NCBI GenBank assembly: GCA_018399075.1
Contig: CP073763.1
Span: 682,001 to 746,000, forward strand
Reading direction: 5' to 3'
DNA: 64,000 bases
From: Simkaniaceae bacterium
Lineage (GTDB): Bacteria > Chlamydiota > Chlamydiia > Chlamydiales > Simkaniaceae
A program made the translations under genes and the position numbers. Of the stretch, positions 15,347 to 24,061 are shown piece after piece. Below the pieces are notes generated by a model. The model did no database searches. It saw nothing but the letters and a program-made list of their open reading frames with translations, and was not told where the DNA came from. Every line of letters starts with the position of its first letter. Positions within the stretch are counted from its first letter, which is position 1.

Positions 15347-16804
15347 TTATTTTTGAATACCAGAAATGATCAAGGATTTTTTTTCGAGATAAGCATCAAG
15401 ACTACCAATGACACTATTTTCTCTTCCAAGCCCTGACTCTTTCCATCCACCAAAGGGGAGAAGTTCAGAAACCACATCAGTTGTATTGATTCCAACAGAC
15501 CCGGCTTCAAAAGCCTCAGCCACGCGCCAAGTGCGCCCGATGTTTTCACTGAAGAGATAGGCGGCAAGGCCATAGTTGGTATCATTGGCCATTTGAATCG
15601 CTTCTTCTTCTGTTGAAAAGGTATAGATAGGAGCGACAGGGCCAAAAACCTCTTCCCGATACATCCGCATCTTAGGGTCCATATCGATGAGAAGGGTTGG
15701 CTTATAAAAAAGTTCCCCAACTGTGGAGCGGGCTCCTCCTGTCACAGCGGTTGCCCCCTTTGCTAAAGCATCATCAACAAGCTCTTCACATTTTGCGATC
15801 GCTGCTTCATTAATCAGAGGGCCAACGGTGGTTTTTTTATCGAGGCCATTTCCCAGTATGATATTTTCTTCGATCCGTTTCTTAAATTTTTCAACGAATT
15901 GATCACACACCGATTTGTGAACGAGAAACCGGTTGATATTGTTGCAGCACTGCCCAGCATTATAGAACTTAAAGCCAAAGGTCCCCTCAACGGCTTTATC
16001 GATATCGGCATCATCAAAGATCACTGCAGGGCAATTGCCTCCGAGCTCCATTGTGACATTCTTAATGGTATTGCCACAGGCGCTATAGAGTTTTTTCCCC
16101 ACACCTGTTGAACCCGTAAAGGTAAACTTACGGACTAAAGGGTGATGAGTCAGTTCATATCCCACTTCAGTGGGGTCATTGCACGTCAAAACGTTAAAGA
16201 CGCCAGGAGGGATTCCGGCGCGATCAGCCAATTCAGCAAGGGCAAGCGCGGATAGGGGAGTATCTTCAGCAGGTTTCATGACGACCGTACAACCAGCGGC
16301 CAAAGCCGGAGCACACTTTTGAATCGGAAGAACAGAAGGGAAATTCCAAGGGGTAACGACTGCGACGACGCCCACAGGTTGTTTCCAAATCATAAAACGA
16401 CGGTTCGGATCGGGAGAGGTCATTGTCAGACCTGTTGCTCGGCGCGCTTCTTCAGCATGCCAGTTGAAAAACCCATTGTTACCCATCAGTTCATGGGTCG
16501 ATTGTTCGTACGGTTTTCCCTGTTCCAGTGTTAAAAGGGTTGCTAAGTCTTCCCAATGCTCATTCATGAGAGCATCCCACTTTTTCAGAAGGGCTCCTCG
16601 CTCTTTAGCACTGACATTTTTCCATGTTTCGAAGGCAGTGTGCGCCTCTTCAATGGCTTTAGCTGCGGTTTTTCCATCAATTTCAGAAACATCGGCCACT
16701 TTTTTCCCATCAAAAGGGTTTTTTACAGGGAAAGTTTTTTTCCCTTTGACCCACTTTCCATGGATGTAGCTATCGGTTCTAAGAAGACTTTTATCTTTCA
16801 ACAT
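15347..16804 (-). CDS. gabD: NAD(P)-dependent aldehyde dehydrogenase, succinate-semialdehyde type
   Basis: Oxidises an aldehyde, most likely succinate semialdehyde to succinate. The 485 residues match GabD length. Conserved parts: TPWNFPSVLPIQKCAPALAA, the cofactor segment KPAEDTPLSA (Lys for the adenosine ribose, favouring NADP), TFTGSTGVGK, the general base in MELGGNCPA and the nucleophile in NAGQCCNN, then EEVFGPVAPI and PFGGWKESGLGREN. AGGAG lies 6 bases before the ATG. It lies between the OTU protease and the kinase on the same strand, with spacers of 40 and 26 bases, so the three may be one transcript. The substrate is inferred from overall similarity only. Confidence 0.9.
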   Translation of the reverse strand: MLKDKSLLRTDSYIHGKWVKGKKTFPVKNPFDGKKVADVSEIDGKTAAKAIEEAHTAFETWKNVSAKERGALLKKWDALMNEHWEDLATLLTLEQGKPYEQSTHELMGNNGFFNWHAEEARRATGLTMTSPDPNRRFMIWKQPVGVVAVVTPWNFPSVLPIQKCAPALAAGCTVVMKPAEDTPLSALALAELADRAGIPPGVFNVLTCNDPTEVGYELTHHPLVRKFTFTGSTGVGKKLYSACGNTIKNVTMELGGNCPAVIFDDADIDKAVEGTFGFKFYNAGQCCNNINRFLVHKSVCDQFVEKFKKRIEENIILGNGLDKKTTVGPLINEAAIAKCEELVDDALAKGATAVTGGARSTVGELFYKPTLLIDMDPKMRMYREEVFGPVAPIYTFSTEEEAIQMANDTNYGLAAYLFSENIGRTWRVAEAFEAGSVGINTTDVVSELLPFGGWKESGLGRENSVIGSLDAYLEKKSLIISGIQK

Positions 16805-16844
16805 TCTTTCTCCTATAGCAGGGAGAGAATTCCTTGGCTAGCTT

Positions 16845-17516
16845 CTAAGTGTTTTTTTGAAAAATTCTTTTGCCGATTTGATAAATCACAAAACAAGCCC
16901 CCAAAAGAAAGAGGAGCTGAAAAGTTCGTCCTTGGAGAGGGTAGGGCTTTGGAGCGGCATAGACAAAGTGCCCGCCAAGGTCAACAATAAAGATGAAGGT
17001 TTTGGGTCTTATATCTTGAGGGATGGTGCTCCAAACTTCGGCATCTCTCTTGGCATTAGGATACTGAAGAAGATCCATAACAGTTCCCGTTTCATTTGGA
17101 GAGAGAATGCGGAGTGGGATTTCAAAATGATGGGCTAGATGAGCTCCATCTGTGGCTTTCACGAAATGGTTGTCTTGTTCGATTTCCTCTTTTAATCCCT
17201 GTTTTCCTGAAACATTGGTAAAAAGACTGGCTAGAGACTCTCTTAAAAATTTAGGAGGGTCCTGTTGCATATCAAGCAAAGGAATGTTACGGATAGATTG
17301 AATGGTTTTATAACTTTCATGGTAAGCATAGAAAAAACAATTTCCATCGGCCTTAACTCCTTTAAGCTCGTAGCCAAGGCGCGACAAATACTGTTCTGCA
17401 GATTGCACGCGGGCTTGAGTATCTGTAGAGATTCCTGTTTCGGGACTTTCCCAAAGCTCTGAGGCCATAGTTTCAGGAGTCCAAGATCTTGAGAAAAAAT
17501 AATTGATAATTTCCAT
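16845..17516 (-). CDS. Tail-anchored OTU-family cysteine protease (putative deubiquitinase)
   Basis: A 223-residue protein with an OTU domain over about residues 45-190. The catalytic motif VKADGNCFFYAYHES contains Asp57 and nucleophile Cys60 in the OTU pattern D-G-N-C; the partner His183 is in DLGGHFVYAAP, and the central helix region AHLAHHFEIPLRIL fits the fold. Known chlamydial OTU proteins (ChlaOTU) remove host ubiquitin, so a host-directed role is likely but not shown here. Residues 198-214 form a C-terminal membrane anchor (LLFLLGACFVIYQIGKR) resembling that of the nearby kinase. No signal peptide. The start has no clear Shine-Dalgarno. Confidence 0.75.
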   Translation of the reverse strand: MEIINYFFSRSWTPETMASELWESPETGISTDTQARVQSAEQYLSRLGYELKGVKADGNCFFYAYHESYKTIQSIRNIPLLDMQQDPPKFLRESLASLFTNVSGKQGLKEEIEQDNHFVKATDGAHLAHHFEIPLRILSPNETGTVMDLLQYPNAKRDAEVWSTIPQDIRPKTFIFIVDLGGHFVYAAPKPYPLQGRTFQLLFLLGACFVIYQIGKRIFQKNT

Positions 17517-17551
17517 TGCTGGAGAAAGTTTAACTTTGATTCTTTAAAAAT

Positions 17552-19189
17552 TCAAGGTAAGGGATGCCTTTCCTTGAATTTTGCTCTAAGCATAAAAAAG
17601 AGGACAATGACTAGAATGATAGAGGCAGCCCACCCAATGAGAAAATAGGCATCATTAATTGAAAGAATGTGAGCTTGCGCCGCCGCATATTCTCTAAGTT
17701 GGGCCAGCCCTCTGACACTGGCTACTTCTGTTAGGCCTTCAGCTGAATAAGGTTCAATGGTTGGAATCGATCCTCCTTGATTGACGAGAAGGGTATCGAC
17801 AGTGCGGAGATGGTTATCAAGGGCTGGGGAATTAAGGACCATTTGTTCCCCAAACCTTAAAAGGTGGAAGGGGAAGCGAATGGCTTGGATGAGATTAATG
17901 ATAATGCTTCCAAGGGCGCCTCCAAACTGTCTAAAAAGGGTAATAATCACTGCAGCTTGTCCGATGTTTTCAATTTGAATCCGTTTAAGGGCTAAAGCTG
18001 TAAAAGGGCCGAGTGAGAAACCGATTCCAATCCCTCGAAGTGCTTGAAGTAAAAAAAACTGGGAATGGTCACTTTGAATGGTTAGGCTATGTTGAGTAAA
18101 ACAACTAAGGGCCACTAGACTCATCCCCAAAACAGCTGGAATGCGAATCCCTATTTTTTTAGTCAAAAGACCACTAATCGAACCGCAGATTCCAATATAA
18201 AGGCCAAAGGGGATTTGTAGGAGTCCTATTTGATATTTCGAATAATGGAGCTGCTTTTCAAAGATTTCAGATAGATTTGTAACGGTAGAGAAAAAAGTGG
18301 AAGCAACAATGAATATGGAAATATTTCCTAAAGTGAATGGACGAACTTTAAATAGCCTAATATTGATGAGAGGTTCTGAGAAGGTGAGTTCTCTCCAGAT
18401 GAATCCAGATAAAGAGAAAAAAAACAGAAGGCCGCAACTTATCATCCATGGCGAATCAGCCCCTTCAGTAGTCCAAGGTTCTTTGACATTGGCAAGCCCT
18501 GTCACAAGACTTCCAATGAGAATCAGGTATAAAAAGGTCCCTAGAAAATCAAAATGTTTTTCCTTAGCCCTTTCTCTTTCTTGGAAAAAGAGCCATGTGC
18601 AGAGTAACACTAGAGGAGCAGAAGATGCTGCGAGGAGAAAGATTGCAGGCCAGGATAAGAATTCAGCAGAATAGCCCCCAATAAAAGTTCCCCCTGCAGT
18701 TCCGAGGCCAAAAGCGCAGGCGATATAAATTGCCACCGCAAAGCTCTTTTGCTTGGGATCAAACATCCGGTCAATAATCGTGAGAGTTGTTGGAAAAATT
18801 GAACCTGCCCCAAGTGCAGAAAAGGCGCGTAAAAACATCATCATCCAGTAATTTGTGGTAAAAGCTGAAAAAAAGGTGGGAATAAAAAAGAGTGTGGCTC
18901 CGATAAAAAAGATCGTTTTATCGCCAAAACGTTCTGCGCACCAGTTAGCAATCGGGACAATGGTTGCCAAAAGGAGGAAAAAACTGATCGTAAACCATAG
19001 GTTTTTTTGCTCTCCGATGACAAGACTTCCTTGGATTGAGCTGTCGGCGATAATGAGAGCAAATCCAATGATGATGGCTGGAATTGTTACTATAATAATA
19101 ATGCATAAATTGATCCAGGGTAGATAGGAGAGAGAGGGATTTAATACGCGCGGTTTATCCCAATTGAGTTTATGCTTTATAGCTCCCAT
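17552..19189 (-). CDS. emrB: MFS drug efflux transporter, DHA2/EmrB type
   Basis: Inner-membrane proton-driven exporter of the 14-helix DHA2 family (EmrB/QacA). The 545-residue protein has the expected hydrophobic segments throughout, the A-like motif NWCAERFGDKT after helix 2, and LRAFSALGAGSIFPTTLTII typical of the motif B/C region. It forms a tripartite pump with the HlyD-type adaptor and the TolC-type channel encoded just upstream: its ATG overlaps the adaptor stop as TAATG. Substrates of the pump cannot be told from sequence. Confidence 0.88.
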   Translation of the reverse strand: MGAIKHKLNWDKPRVLNPSLSYLPWINLCIIIIVTIPAIIIGFALIIADSSIQGSLVIGEQKNLWFTISFFLLLATIVPIANWCAERFGDKTIFFIGATLFFIPTFFSAFTTNYWMMMFLRAFSALGAGSIFPTTLTIIDRMFDPKQKSFAVAIYIACAFGLGTAGGTFIGGYSAEFLSWPAIFLLAASSAPLVLLCTWLFFQERERAKEKHFDFLGTFLYLILIGSLVTGLANVKEPWTTEGADSPWMISCGLLFFFSLSGFIWRELTFSEPLINIRLFKVRPFTLGNISIFIVASTFFSTVTNLSEIFEKQLHYSKYQIGLLQIPFGLYIGICGSISGLLTKKIGIRIPAVLGMSLVALSCFTQHSLTIQSDHSQFFLLQALRGIGIGFSLGPFTALALKRIQIENIGQAAVIITLFRQFGGALGSIIINLIQAIRFPFHLLRFGEQMVLNSPALDNHLRTVDTLLVNQGGSIPTIEPYSAEGLTEVASVRGLAQLREYAAAQAHILSINDAYFLIGWAASIILVIVLFFMLRAKFKERHPLP

Positions 19190-20112
19190 TAACTTCCCTG
19201 AACTTTGATCTTCACTTCAACATTCATTCCTGGAAAAAGATAAAGCTTATTATCGGAATAGGCTGAGTCTAAAGTGATTTTAATGGGGATTCGTTGAGCA
19301 ACCTTTGTGTAGTTTCCTGTCGCGTTGTTTTGAGGGATCACTGAAAACTGGGAAGCAGCTGCAGATTTGATTGTAAAAACCTTTCCATAGAATGTTTTAT
19401 TGGGGTAGGCATCAACCGAAATTTCTACGGGATCGCCAATTTTCACTTTTTCAATTTTCTTTTCACTTAAATTCGCTTGAACCCAAACTCTTTGGCGATC
19501 ATACATAGTAAAAATTGATTGGCCCGGACGCATCACATCCCCGGTGAAAATCCACCGTTTGGCTATGGTTCCATCAAACGGGGCATAGATCAAGGTGTGG
19601 TTCAAGTACGTATTGATGAGCTGCACTTTTGATTCAGCGAGAACGGTATCTGCTAAAGCTTTATTGTAAGAGGCTTCAGACATTTCATAATCTTTTTGGA
19701 AGTGGTCAAATTCTTGAGAAGAAATGATCCGGTCTTTAATCCCTTTTGTGGCTCGGATATAATCATTTTGGACTTTTTCAAGGTGGGCTTTTTGAAAAGA
19801 GACATTTCTAATCGAACTTTCCAAAGCCGCTTCTGCTTCAACTTTTTGAGAGAGAAAAATATCCTGCTGCAAAATCGCCACAACATCTCCTTGCTTGACA
19901 GCGTCTCCTTCATCAACTTTAAGTTCGATGACTCTTGCGAGAATATCTGGAGAAAGATCGATCCGATAGCTATCGATAAAGGCATCATTTGTCCCTACAT
20001 ATTTTTCCTCTTGGATGAATAGGTAAATCCCTCCAATCACGAGTAAGATAAGGAGAATCCCACTTCCTACAAAATAGCCCCATTTCCCCCTTTTTTTTAT
20101 TTCTTCAGTCAT
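19189..20112 (-). CDS. emrA: HlyD-family membrane fusion protein, EmrA type
   Basis: Periplasmic adaptor linking the EmrB-like exporter to TolC. The 307 residues hold one N-terminal membrane segment (GSGILLILLVIGGIYLFI, about 16-33), then NDAFIDSYRIDLSPDILARV, the lipoyl half-motif GDAVKQGDVVAILQQD, an alpha hairpin (about 75-140) and the barrel domain with YAPFDGTIAKRWIFTGDVMRPGQS minus its last residues. Somewhat shorter than E. coli EmrA (390). Overlaps tolC by 8 bases and emrB by 1 base, so strong coupling. Confidence 0.9.
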   Translation of the reverse strand: MTEEIKKRGKWGYFVGSGILLILLVIGGIYLFIQEEKYVGTNDAFIDSYRIDLSPDILARVIELKVDEGDAVKQGDVVAILQQDIFLSQKVEAEAALESSIRNVSFQKAHLEKVQNDYIRATKGIKDRIISSQEFDHFQKDYEMSEASYNKALADTVLAESKVQLINTYLNHTLIYAPFDGTIAKRWIFTGDVMRPGQSIFTMYDRQRVWVQANLSEKKIEKVKIGDPVEISVDAYPNKTFYGKVFTIKSAAASQFSVIPQNNATGNYTKVAQRIPIKITLDSAYSDNKLYLFPGMNVEVKIKVQGS

Positions 20113-21541
20113 GAGTGTTGTTTTCCTTACGTTTTACATCGATTCCTGTTGCATGACGGAGCAGGTAGTAGGAATCGATCAATTCAAATTGGGAATTAAA
20201 ATAGATATTCATTGCTTCAATGTAATTATTAACAGCGATTTGATAATCAAAAATCGAGATGTATCCAATCTCAAGCTTTTCTTCTGCTTGAGCAAGGGCT
20301 TGCCGAGCAAGTTTGACGGTGCTTTGTGAAGAGACATTTGTTGCGATGGCATTTTCTATGGAGAAAATTTGATCGCGAACCTCCTTCAGAGCTTCTTGGA
20401 CTTGAGCATTAAGATTTGATTTTTCAGCCTGTGCTTCTGCCTTATTGGCAGAGATTTTCCGCTCACGTTTAAAGCTATCAAATAGATTCCACTTGAGAGT
20501 GACTCCAACACCCCACTCAAAATCTTGGTTTGAGAAACTAGAGCGCGGATATTCATCAAAGGGGGTGGGCATTCCCCCGTAATTTGCTTGAAACTCGACC
20601 TTTGGAAGGTACTCTCCCCGCGCTTTACTTACTTGTTTCAGTGCAATTTTCCATTGACTTTCTGCTTGCAAAAGATCTGGTCGAAACTTTATGGCAACTT
20701 CTTCCCACCCTTTAATTTCTTCATAGCTAAAAAGTTGATTGATCCACTCGATTTGTCTTTCAGGATTTGAAGAGGGGAAAATGAGGCCTGAGGCGATAGG
20801 GGTTTTAAGAAAAACTTCTTGTTGTTGACTCAGCTTTTCTCTTAAGAACAAAATCGATTCAAGAGGAATAGATTCTTCTTGTATTTCGACTTTAATCGAA
20901 CCAGGATCATAACCTAGAAGTTTTGTAAAAATATCTAAATCGACTTTCAATGTTTTTAAAGCTTTATAGTAAATGGAAAGGGCATTTGAGACAGCCACTT
21001 GCAATTGATTAACATCAAATGTTGTTGCTGTTCCGATTCCTAGACGCATCTCCATTTGAAGAGCAAGAGCTTTTAAAACCTCGACATGTGTTGCAGCGGT
21101 TTCAATTTGATTTTTGTCTAAAATAATTTTGTAATAGGCGCTGCGGATATCATAAAGAACATCGTTTAGAATTCCTTGTTTGACCCATTCTAGTTCTTTA
21201 TAGAGGAGATTTGTGATTTGAAGGTTATAGTATTTGGTCGCAGAAAAAAGCGTTTGGGTCAGTAAAAACTGTGTTAAAAAGGTACTTTTATTGTTAGAGC
21301 CTCCGATTTGATCGTGCTGCGTTTGGAAGGCTTGACTAATGAGTTCAAGTTTAGGGAGCCAATCTGAAATGGAAACTAGATGTCCAAAACGGGCTTTTTC
21401 AACTAGGCTTTCTACTTCTTGTACTTGTTGGTTATTGCTTAGGGCGAGTTCTTCAGCCTGAAAAAGGGAAAGCTGGAGAGTTTCTTCACTCAAAAGTGTG
21501 CTAAAAAAAAGAAAAGATAAAATAAATATTCTTATTTTCAA
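20105..21541 (-). CDS. tolC: TolC-family outer membrane efflux protein
   Basis: Outer-membrane channel of the tripartite pump. A signal peptide (MKIRIFILSFLFFSTLLS, cleavage near residue 18) precedes two OEP repeats; the second has WGVGVTLKWNLFDSFKR, LNAQVQEALKEVRDQIFS and YEIGYISIFDYQIAVNNY-like helices in the usual order. The 478 residues are normal for the family. The only usable start in frame is TTG at 21541, since an upstream stop excludes an ATG and no ATG lies at the start of the signal peptide; no Shine-Dalgarno is visible. First gene of the tolC-emrA-emrB operon. Confidence 0.9.
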   Translation of the reverse strand: MKIRIFILSFLFFSTLLSEETLQLSLFQAEELALSNNQQVQEVESLVEKARFGHLVSISDWLPKLELISQAFQTQHDQIGGSNNKSTFLTQFLLTQTLFSATKYYNLQITNLLYKELEWVKQGILNDVLYDIRSAYYKIILDKNQIETAATHVEVLKALALQMEMRLGIGTATTFDVNQLQVAVSNALSIYYKALKTLKVDLDIFTKLLGYDPGSIKVEIQEESIPLESILFLREKLSQQQEVFLKTPIASGLIFPSSNPERQIEWINQLFSYEEIKGWEEVAIKFRPDLLQAESQWKIALKQVSKARGEYLPKVEFQANYGGMPTPFDEYPRSSFSNQDFEWGVGVTLKWNLFDSFKRERKISANKAEAQAEKSNLNAQVQEALKEVRDQIFSIENAIATNVSSQSTVKLARQALAQAEEKLEIGYISIFDYQIAVNNYIEAMNIYFNSQFELIDSYYLLRHATGIDVKRKENNTHD

Positions 21542-21597
21542 TGTTGATTTTATTAATTAATCATAATAATTCTTCATAGAATTTTATTGAATTATCT

Positions 21598-22275
21598 TCA
21601 ATTGAATTGTGAGATGAAAATCGATTCAATTGCTTGGATGAAGGAAGGGGAGAGCTCGAGGTTAATGAAGGGGGCGAAAGTTCTTGCATGAGAAAGGACT
21701 AGGAGGGTTTTCCAATCGAGGTCTGAAAAGGGGAGACTCATTGGATGGCAACACTTTTCGCAGCGACTTTCCCCTTCGCTAATATGGGATGCTTTTTCTT
21801 TTCCGCACGAAAGGCACGTATCATGAATAGCAAGGAGACCTTCATACTTAAGGAGCTTGAGTTCAAAACTTGTCCATAGTGTTTCAGGAAGTGGGGAATC
21901 AGGAAGCTTTTTGAGATAAGAGGAAAGAAGGTAGTAAAGACCTTCAGCCCCCTTCCCAGGCATTTGGGATTTAAGAATGGCTTGGAGCATCTTCCCTGCA
22001 TATTCAAGGTGGCGGTAAGAGCGACGCATGGGAAGGTGTAGATCGATAATGCTTCCATCAATGAAGCGGTGGAGGTCTGAGCGTCCTTTTCGAAATAGAA
22101 ATTCTGCTCTGCAAAGGGGGGTTGCTAGGTTGACAAGGGAAGGGTTTTTTCTAGAAAGACCTCGGACATAGAGGCTCATCACCCCTTGATCGGGAGTGAA
22201 GAGTGATAAAATACGATCATTTTCTTTAAAAGGGACGGCTTTTAGAACGATCCCTTCGGTTTTTTCATCGTTCAT
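21598..22275 (-). CDS. recO: DNA repair protein RecO
   Basis: Recombination mediator that helps load RecA on SSB-coated single strands in the RecF pathway. The 225 residues have the N-terminal OB fold (TEGIVLKAVPFKENDRILSL ... GVMSLYVRGL) and a helical C-terminal domain with the zinc cysteines CLSCG and CEKCC. Slightly short of E. coli RecO (242) but complete. It corresponds in order to CT470 of C. trachomatis. Separated by 56 bases from tolC downstream. Confidence 0.92.
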   Translation of the reverse strand: MNDEKTEGIVLKAVPFKENDRILSLFTPDQGVMSLYVRGLSRKNPSLVNLATPLCRAEFLFRKGRSDLHRFIDGSIIDLHLPMRRSYRHLEYAGKMLQAILKSQMPGKGAEGLYYLLSSYLKKLPDSPLPETLWTSFELKLLKYEGLLAIHDTCLSCGKEKASHISEGESRCEKCCHPMSLPFSDLDWKTLLVLSHARTFAPFINLELSPSFIQAIESIFISQFN

Positions 22276-22312
22276 TTCAGAACATCATATGAATAGGAAC
22301 AAATAATACTAC

Positions 22313-22705
22313 CTAATTGTCTTGAGTTGTAAAGAAAGATAGAGCGTAGGAAATTCCTGTTAATGCAAGTTGTAACATATTGACTTCCTGCTGTAATTCA
22401 GCTGTTTGGCGTTCTCTCTCTTCTACAATCTGCTTGGACCTTGCGAGAAGAGCTTTAGATTCCTCAATAGTTTTGCTGACCTCATCACTTAGTTTCACAG
22501 AATCATCCACTTCTCGGCGAAATTTTACTAGTTCTTTTGCAAGCTCTCTTGTTTTATCGGTTGTATTTGGGTTTTCTTCTACTGCTTGCATGAGTTGTTG
22601 CTCGAATTCATCTGCTGTAAGACTTGTTGGATCAAAGCCTGAGCCTTCTTCCTCTAATGGTGTGAAAGGGGGATTAGTTGTTTTTTTAGAGGTTAGTGGA
22701 TCCAT
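22313..22705 (-). CDS. Hypothetical coiled-coil protein
   Basis: A 130-residue protein of unknown function. The first 35 residues are Pro-, Thr- and Ser-rich (MDPLTSKKTTNPPFTPL), then a long predicted coiled coil runs from about 60 to 115 (KLSDEVSKTIEESKALLARS, EERERQTAELQQEVNML), and the C-terminus is mildly hydrophobic (LALTGISYALSFF). I chose the ATG preceded by AAGAAGGAATTC; a frame nine codons longer lacks such a site. Disordered N-terminus plus coiled coil is common in type III secreted chlamydial proteins, but no secretion evidence exists here. Confidence 0.7.
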   Translation of the reverse strand: MDPLTSKKTTNPPFTPLEEEGSGFDPTSLTADEFEQQLMQAVEENPNTTDKTRELAKELVKFRREVDDSVKLSDEVSKTIEESKALLARSKQIVEERERQTAELQQEVNMLQLALTGISYALSFFTTQDN

Positions 22706-22825
22706 GAATTCCTTCTTATTTTTGCGGGTCAATTAAAAAAAGTAAACAAATCGTAAAAAAAAGGGGAGTTTTATCATAGCAAAACTTTAGTACACGAAAG
22801 CTCCTTTTCAGACGCCTTGGATTTT

Positions 22826-22879
22826 CCTGATTAGATCAGGTTCATTGTTCTGGAAAGAATAGTGAGATTTTGTTATAAT
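22826..22879 (+). promoter_or_regulatory. tRNA-Arg upstream region: palindrome and TATAAT
   Basis: A perfect TATAAT at 22874-22879 lies 11 bases before the tRNA; the hexamer 17 bases upstream is TGGAAA, a weak -35. Further upstream CCTGAT-TAG-ATCAGG (22826-22840) is a perfect 6-bp palindrome without a T run. Elsewhere this intergenic space is A/T-rich and shows nothing else. Confidence 0.45.
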
Positions 22880-22889
22880 TTTGCAAATT

Positions 22890-22963
22890 GCACCGATAGC
22901 TCAATTGGATAGAGTACCTGACTTCGGATCAGGTGGTTAGAGGTTCGAGTCCTCTTCGGTGCG
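22890..22963 (+). tRNA. tRNA-Arg (anticodon TCG)
   Basis: A 74-nt class I tRNA: acceptor GCACCGA/TCGGTGC with discriminator G, D arm with AGCTCAATTGGATAGAGT, anticodon stem CCTGA/TCAGG around CTTCGGA, anticodon TCG, and T arm AGAGG-TTCGAGT-CCTCT. CCA is not encoded. Reads CGA codons. Confidence 0.95.
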
Positions 22964-22968
22964 AAATT

Positions 22969-23526
22969 TTATTTTTTAATATGAAGCCATACTTCATCTT
23001 GGCCTAGCAAAAAATCTTCACCAAAAATTTCATCCACAGCTTTTTTTACTCCTGGCAATCGGTTGCGTCCATAGTTATGTCCGGAAAGGATCCCACCAGA
23101 GCGGACCTTTTCTTTCCAGGTTAAAATATCTTGCTTCACTTGATTGTATTCATGGTTAGCGTCGATGAAAACTAGGTCAATAGTGTTTGGAATTTCGGGG
23201 GCTGCATCAGCAGCTAGTTTTTTGATCAGAGTGACCTTGGAGTCATTTTTAAAAAGAGATTCAACGCGGGCTCGAGCGTTATCATAGGTTTCTTGGCTTT
23301 CAGAAACAGCACTTCCTGAATCAAGATAGGTGGGAGAGGGAGCCCATGGGTCAATCAAATAGAGACGGGCATCGGGGAACTCTTCGCGAAGAACAGCGGC
23401 ATTTTTCCCTCGAAAGACGCCAATTTCAACGATTGAGTTTATCTCGATTTGGTGAATCAGTGATAGATATTTAAGGTAGCACCCTCGATGTTTTCGTATC
23501 AGAAGGCGATCAAGATGCTTTTTCAT
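22969..23526 (-). CDS. Class I SAM-dependent methyltransferase (Methyltransf_24 type)
   Basis: A 185-residue single-domain Rossmann methyltransferase. Motif I SIVEIGVFRGKNAAVL, an acidic strand-2 end in LYLIDPWAP (Asp for the SAM ribose), then DLVFIDANHEYNQVKQDI, which is the signature of the Methyltransf_24/CmcI-like group that often modifies sugars or small molecules. Convergent with tRNA-Arg and downstream of the DoxX gene by 13 bases, so probably one operon with it. Substrate unknown. No clear Shine-Dalgarno. Confidence 0.8.
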   Translation of the reverse strand: MKKHLDRLLIRKHRGCYLKYLSLIHQIEINSIVEIGVFRGKNAAVLREEFPDARLYLIDPWAPSPTYLDSGSAVSESQETYDNARARVESLFKNDSKVTLIKKLAADAAPEIPNTIDLVFIDANHEYNQVKQDILTWKEKVRSGGILSGHNYGRNRLPGVKKAVDEIFGEDFLLGQDEVWLHIKK

Positions 23527-23539
23527 GGGAGCAAGGATA

Positions 23540-23965
23540 CTATTTTTTTCCCCGCTTGTCTAGACTCCAACGCCCTCCTCCAAAAAGAAGGAGATAAAAG
23601 GAAAAAATAAAGACAATGATCAGGACAAAAACAGGAGGATGGAAGGGTTTTTGCGTGAGGCCATCAGGAAGATCGGCAACGGACATTTGCATGATGGAGA
23701 TAGAGAGCCAGATTATAAGAGCCGAGGAGAGACATCCAATTGCAGAGGTTAGGCGGGTTTGGAATCCTATAAGAAGAAAAATGCCGATTAGGCAATCGAC
23801 AAGACGGATAAAGTTTGAGTTAAAAGAGACAAGAGGAATTTCAGTAATCCTGAGGAGCGCTTCAAAATTTTCAGGGTGAAGCATATGAAACACTCCAAAG
23901 AAAAGAAAGGCCGCGCCAGTAATGATGCGAATAACGAAAAGGTGCTTAGAGGTCTTTTTTGGCAT
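23540..23965 (-). CDS. DoxX-family membrane protein
   Basis: A 141-residue integral membrane protein with four hydrophobic segments, the DoxX pattern: VIRIITGAAFLFFGVFHML, then FIRLVDCLIGIFLLIGFQTRLTSAIGC split at the conserved Arg, and two further helices before a basic tail (GGGRWSLDKRGKK). The start is taken as the ATG giving MPKKTSKH, 6 bases after GGAAG; a start four codons earlier has its AAGGA too close. DoxX proteins are linked to redox and thiol homeostasis in other bacteria; here there is no further clue. Confidence 0.75.
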   Translation of the reverse strand: MPKKTSKHLFVIRIITGAAFLFFGVFHMLHPENFEALLRITEIPLVSFNSNFIRLVDCLIGIFLLIGFQTRLTSAIGCLSSALIIWLSISIMQMSVADLPDGLTQKPFHPPVFVLIIVFIFSFYLLLFGGGRWSLDKRGKK

Positions 23966-24007
23966 TTTTACTTCCATTCCTTACGTTTATAAAAAACCAT
24001 ATTTTTT

Positions 24008-24037
24008 TTGGAGAAAAACTCTCATTTCAGTTAAGAT
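24008..24037 (+). promoter_or_regulatory. Possible promoter of the hpf chain
   Basis: TTGGAG (24008-24013), an 18-bp spacer and TAAGAT (24032-24037), 24 bases before the hpf ATG. This would drive the five-gene overlapping chain. Confidence 0.45.
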
Positions 24038-24061
24038 AAAACCTCAACAAAAGGGGTTGTT

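Noticed and set aside
22826-22840. Terminator before tRNA-Arg
   Set aside because: The 6-bp palindrome has a 3-base loop and no T run; kept only as part of the upstream region.
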